Assembly: GCA_035761805.1 (NCBI GenBank)
Contig: DASTQL010000014.1
Coordinates: 1 to 14,113 of the forward strand
Source: DASTQL01 sp035761805
GTDB lineage: Bacteria; Actinomycetota; Actinomycetes; Jiangellales; Jiangellaceae
Direction: 5' to 3'
Length of the DNA stretch: 14,113 nt
Shown: piece after piece, positions 12,182 to 14,113 of the stretch
How positions within the stretch are numbered: the stretch's first letter is position 1
Layout: each line of letters starts with the position of its first letter
Program-made: the position numbers and the translations under genes
Notes under the pieces: generated by a model
Told to the model about the DNA's origin: nothing
Database searches by the model: none
The model's input: the letters and a program-made list of their open reading frames with translations, nothing else

Positions 12182-12187
12182 ACGCTA
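12182..12187 (-). promoter_or_regulatory. -10 box for the small ORF/DUF2335-like pair
   Basis: TAGCGT on the minus strand lies 7 nt before GTG 12174. Upstream sequence is a G-rich run with no evident -35 box. Confidence 0.35.
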
Positions 12188-12215
12188 CCCCCCCGCGCCC
12201 CCGGCTACCGCGAAC

Positions 12216-12242
12216 GGGCCCCGGACGCGTGGTCCGGGGCCC
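12216..12242 (-). terminator. Strong hairpin after the LVIVD gene
   Basis: GGGCCCCGGAC (12216-12226), loop GCGTG, GTCCGGGGCCC (12232-12242): a perfect 11-bp GC stem, 36 nt past the LVIVD stop. It lacks a U-tract, but its strength and position make it a convincing factor-independent terminator candidate, separating this gene from the pair below. Confidence 0.65.
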
Positions 12243-12248
12243 GGCGGA

Positions 12249-12268
12249 CGCCGGCCGGTCGGCCGGCG
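12249..12268 (-). terminator. Second hairpin, adjacent to the LVIVD stop
   Basis: CGCCGGCCG (12249-12257) and CGGCCGGCG (12260-12268) are perfect complements; allowing a 4-nt loop leaves an 8-bp stem. It begins 10 nt past the stop codon and forms a tandem terminator with the next hairpin. Confidence 0.5.
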
Positions 12269-12277
12269 GTCACCTCG

Positions 12278-14113
12278 CTAGGGCGTGTGCTGGAACACGT
12301 ACAGGCCGAAGTCGCGGTCGCTGGCGAGGACGTAGGTCTCGCCGTCACGCACGTAGACCTCGACCCCCCAGAAGTTGTTGCCTCCCTCGTCGATGAAGTG
12401 TCCAACCTCCGTCAGCCCCTCGTCACCGTACGACACGACGCGCAGGCCGCCGGTGTAGTACGAGAGGTAGGCCAGCCGCTTCTCGGCGTCCGGGTCGATG
12501 GCCACCTCGTGGACCGAGAGGTCACCGGAGCCGGTGGCGTGGTCCCGGTCCTGGGACTCCTCGATCGCGTAGGTGTCGATCTGCTCGATCGATCCCGGAC
12601 CGCTTTCCGGGATGTCGACACCGAACAGACGCACATAACCCCACCCGTCGAAGACGCCCGTGATGCTCGTGCTCACGCCTGCGCGGGGGTCACCTGCAGC
12701 CGTCGCGCACGCGGTGTCGTCGGAGTCCAACAGCTGCAGACCGACGGTTCGGCTCACGAACACGAACGGGATGGTCCCGGCCGCCAGCATCGTCACCAGG
12801 GCGTCGCACTCGGTGTTGTTGTTGAACACGATGCCGGCGTCGTAGCCCGCAGCGGTGATGTTGTCGAGCTTCTGCTGGAAGGGGCACACGCCTCGCTCGA
12901 TCAGAGCCGTCCCGTCTCCCGGAGGCACCGGGTCGCAGCCCAGCCCGACGAAGGTTGTCTGACCCTCGATCGTGGACTCGTCGTCGATCGGGGGAACGTC
13001 GGACGCCTGGACAGCGATGTACTCCGTGCCCGCGTACTGACCCGAGGTGATCAAGGCCGTGACGCGGAACGGGTTGAAGTCCTCGTCCGTCCCGATGAGG
13101 TACTGGAAGTCCGGGGACAGCTCGGACTGGTGTGCGTTGCCTTCGGGTGAGATCTCGTGGCCACGCGCCAATCTCTCCTCGTCAAGCTCGGCGTAGTCAC
13201 TCTCGGCGATGAGCTCGACGTTGCCTGGCGTGGGGTCCGTGACGTCGAGCAGGACGTAACCGCCGTCCCAGTAGTTCATGCTCATCACGAACCGGTCCCC
13301 CACCTGGTACACCATCATGTCGTGGCTGAACACCGAGGTGAGGTTGTCGGGTGATGCCTGGTCCACGGCGAAGAGATCGACGAGATCGAGCGAGTCGTTG
13401 ATCATCCGGGGTCGAGTCGGATCGGTGATGTTCATGATGTCGACGTCGGTGAACTCCTCGTTGTCGACGAGGACCACGTAGGTCTCGGTCCCGGCCGTCC
13501 AGGCGAACATCGAGTGCACGGTGTTGGCGGACAGCTCCGTCGAGCCGTTCGGGGCGGTGTAGTCACCGGCGTGCATGGCGAGGTTCACGGGCTTGCGCGG
13601 GTTGGTGACGTCCCAGAGGTTGATGCCGCCGGAGGTGCCTGCTGGCGGAGTGACGCCGGGACAGGTCTCGTTCTGGTGGATCAGGACGTCGCGGGCACCG
13701 ATCTCGATGACCTGGATGCCCTCGCCGGCGTAGGACCCGGGGCTGGTCGGGATGAAGGCGCTGACGATCTCCTTGGGCTTGTCCAGCCGGGCGATGTCCA
13801 TCACATGGACGCCACCGCGTTCGCAGACGGGGTCACGGAAGGCCGTGAGATAGGCGTAATCGCCGAACGCGTACACGTCTGCGACCCGTCCGGTGGTGCC
13901 CTTGGGGTTCTTCACGTCGCCCTTGCCGACGAGCGTCACGTTCTCGCTCGAGGCAGGCAGGTGGCCTTCGTCGCCGTCGTGCTGCTTGTCGCTGACGGTG
14001 ACCACGCCCTCGCCAGGGAAGAGCTCACGTCCGCCGCCCGAGTTGTGGTCGGGGTGTGCGCCCGCCAGACCGGGGGCCAGGCTTGCGGTCAGCGCGATCG
14101 CGCCGACCACCGG
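12278..14113 (-). CDS. Secreted LVIVD-repeat protein with PA-like insert, 5' partial
   Basis: At least 610 residues are in the window. The frame stays open to the right edge: GTG 14110 is possible, but the hydrophobic segment VVGAIALTASLAPGLAGA looks like the inner part of a signal peptide whose true start is outside. Cleavage after AGA is likely. The rest is a beta-propeller-type chain with LVIVD-like motifs (GGVHVMDIARLDKP, GGINLWDVTNPRKP, VDIMNITDPTRP, GGYVLLDVTDPTPG, and ASDRDFGLYVF near the end). A protease-associated-like insert lies in the third quarter (ALIERGVCPFQQKLDNITAA, then AGIVFNN). Probably cell-surface or extracellular; ligand and function unknown. Confidence 0.85.
   Translation of the reverse strand, partial: PVVGAIALTASLAPGLAGAHPDHNSGGGRELFPGEGVVTVSDKQHDGDEGHLPASSENVTLVGKGDVKNPKGTTGRVADVYAFGDYAYLTAFRDPVCERGGVHVMDIARLDKPKEIVSAFIPTSPGSYAGEGIQVIEIGARDVLIHQNETCPGVTPPAGTSGGINLWDVTNPRKPVNLAMHAGDYTAPNGSTELSANTVHSMFAWTAGTETYVVLVDNEEFTDVDIMNITDPTRPRMINDSLDLVDLFAVDQASPDNLTSVFSHDMMVYQVGDRFVMSMNYWDGGYVLLDVTDPTPGNVELIAESDYAELDEERLARGHEISPEGNAHQSELSPDFQYLIGTDEDFNPFRVTALITSGQYAGTEYIAVQASDVPPIDDESTIEGQTTFVGLGCDPVPPGDGTALIERGVCPFQQKLDNITAAGYDAGIVFNNNTECDALVTMLAAGTIPFVFVSRTVGLQLLDSDDTACATAAGDPRAGVSTSITGVFDGWGYVRLFGVDIPESGPGSIEQIDTYAIEESQDRDHATGSGDLSVHEVAIDPDAEKRLAYLSYYTGGLRVVSYGDEGLTEVGHFIDEGGNNFWGVEVYVRDGETYVLASDRDFGLYVFQHTP

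Overview
The window reads as chromosomal DNA of a high-GC Actinomycetota. The evidence is strong G/C third-position codon bias, TAnnnT -10 boxes with several genes apparently starting leaderless, an IdeR/DtxR regulator with all metal ligands intact, a UdgX-type uracil-DNA-binding protein, and a deep set of ATGA/GTGA translational overlaps. I cannot name the genus from sequence alone.

Layout. Positions 1-140 hold a minus-strand promoter, a near-perfect Shine-Dalgarno and a 12-codon leader-like ORF running off the left edge. Positions 161-924 are bounded by a diverged ~80-bp inverted repeat and contain a degenerate ~56-bp tandem repeat and a frameshifted coding-like fragment. From 4886 down to 918, five minus-strand genes follow: photolyase, ParA ATPase, a small RHH-like partner, UdgX, and a hotdog-fold thioesterase-like protein. 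A divergent AbiEi/DUF559-type nuclease-like gene (5308-6270) and ideR (6654-7340) come next.

The right half starts with a sulfur-stress operon (7733-10660): a CsoR-family repressor of the CstR (persulfide-sensing) type behind a GGGTAT-type operator, an MBL-pseudorhodanese-rhodanese fusion resembling CstB, a single-domain rhodanese and a TauE/SafE exporter. This parallels the staphylococcal cst operon in gene content. A decayed 5' half of nhaA follows, then a convergent small ORF/DUF2335-like membrane protein pair, then a secreted LVIVD-repeat protein with a PA-like insert that runs off the right edge.

The most striking non-coding signal is a family of intergenic elements, each exactly 53 bp end to end, with inverted GATCACCGTG / CACGGTGATC termini. 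I count eight complete copies (2337, 4996, 5132, 6350, 6433, 6515, 7395 and 7467) plus three solo half-sites, all between genes, all between 2.3 and 7.5 kb, and clustered around the photolyase, udgX, AbiEi-like and ideR promoters. Interiors differ greatly while length and termini are held. No sequence database was searched; all family assignments come from motif recognition.
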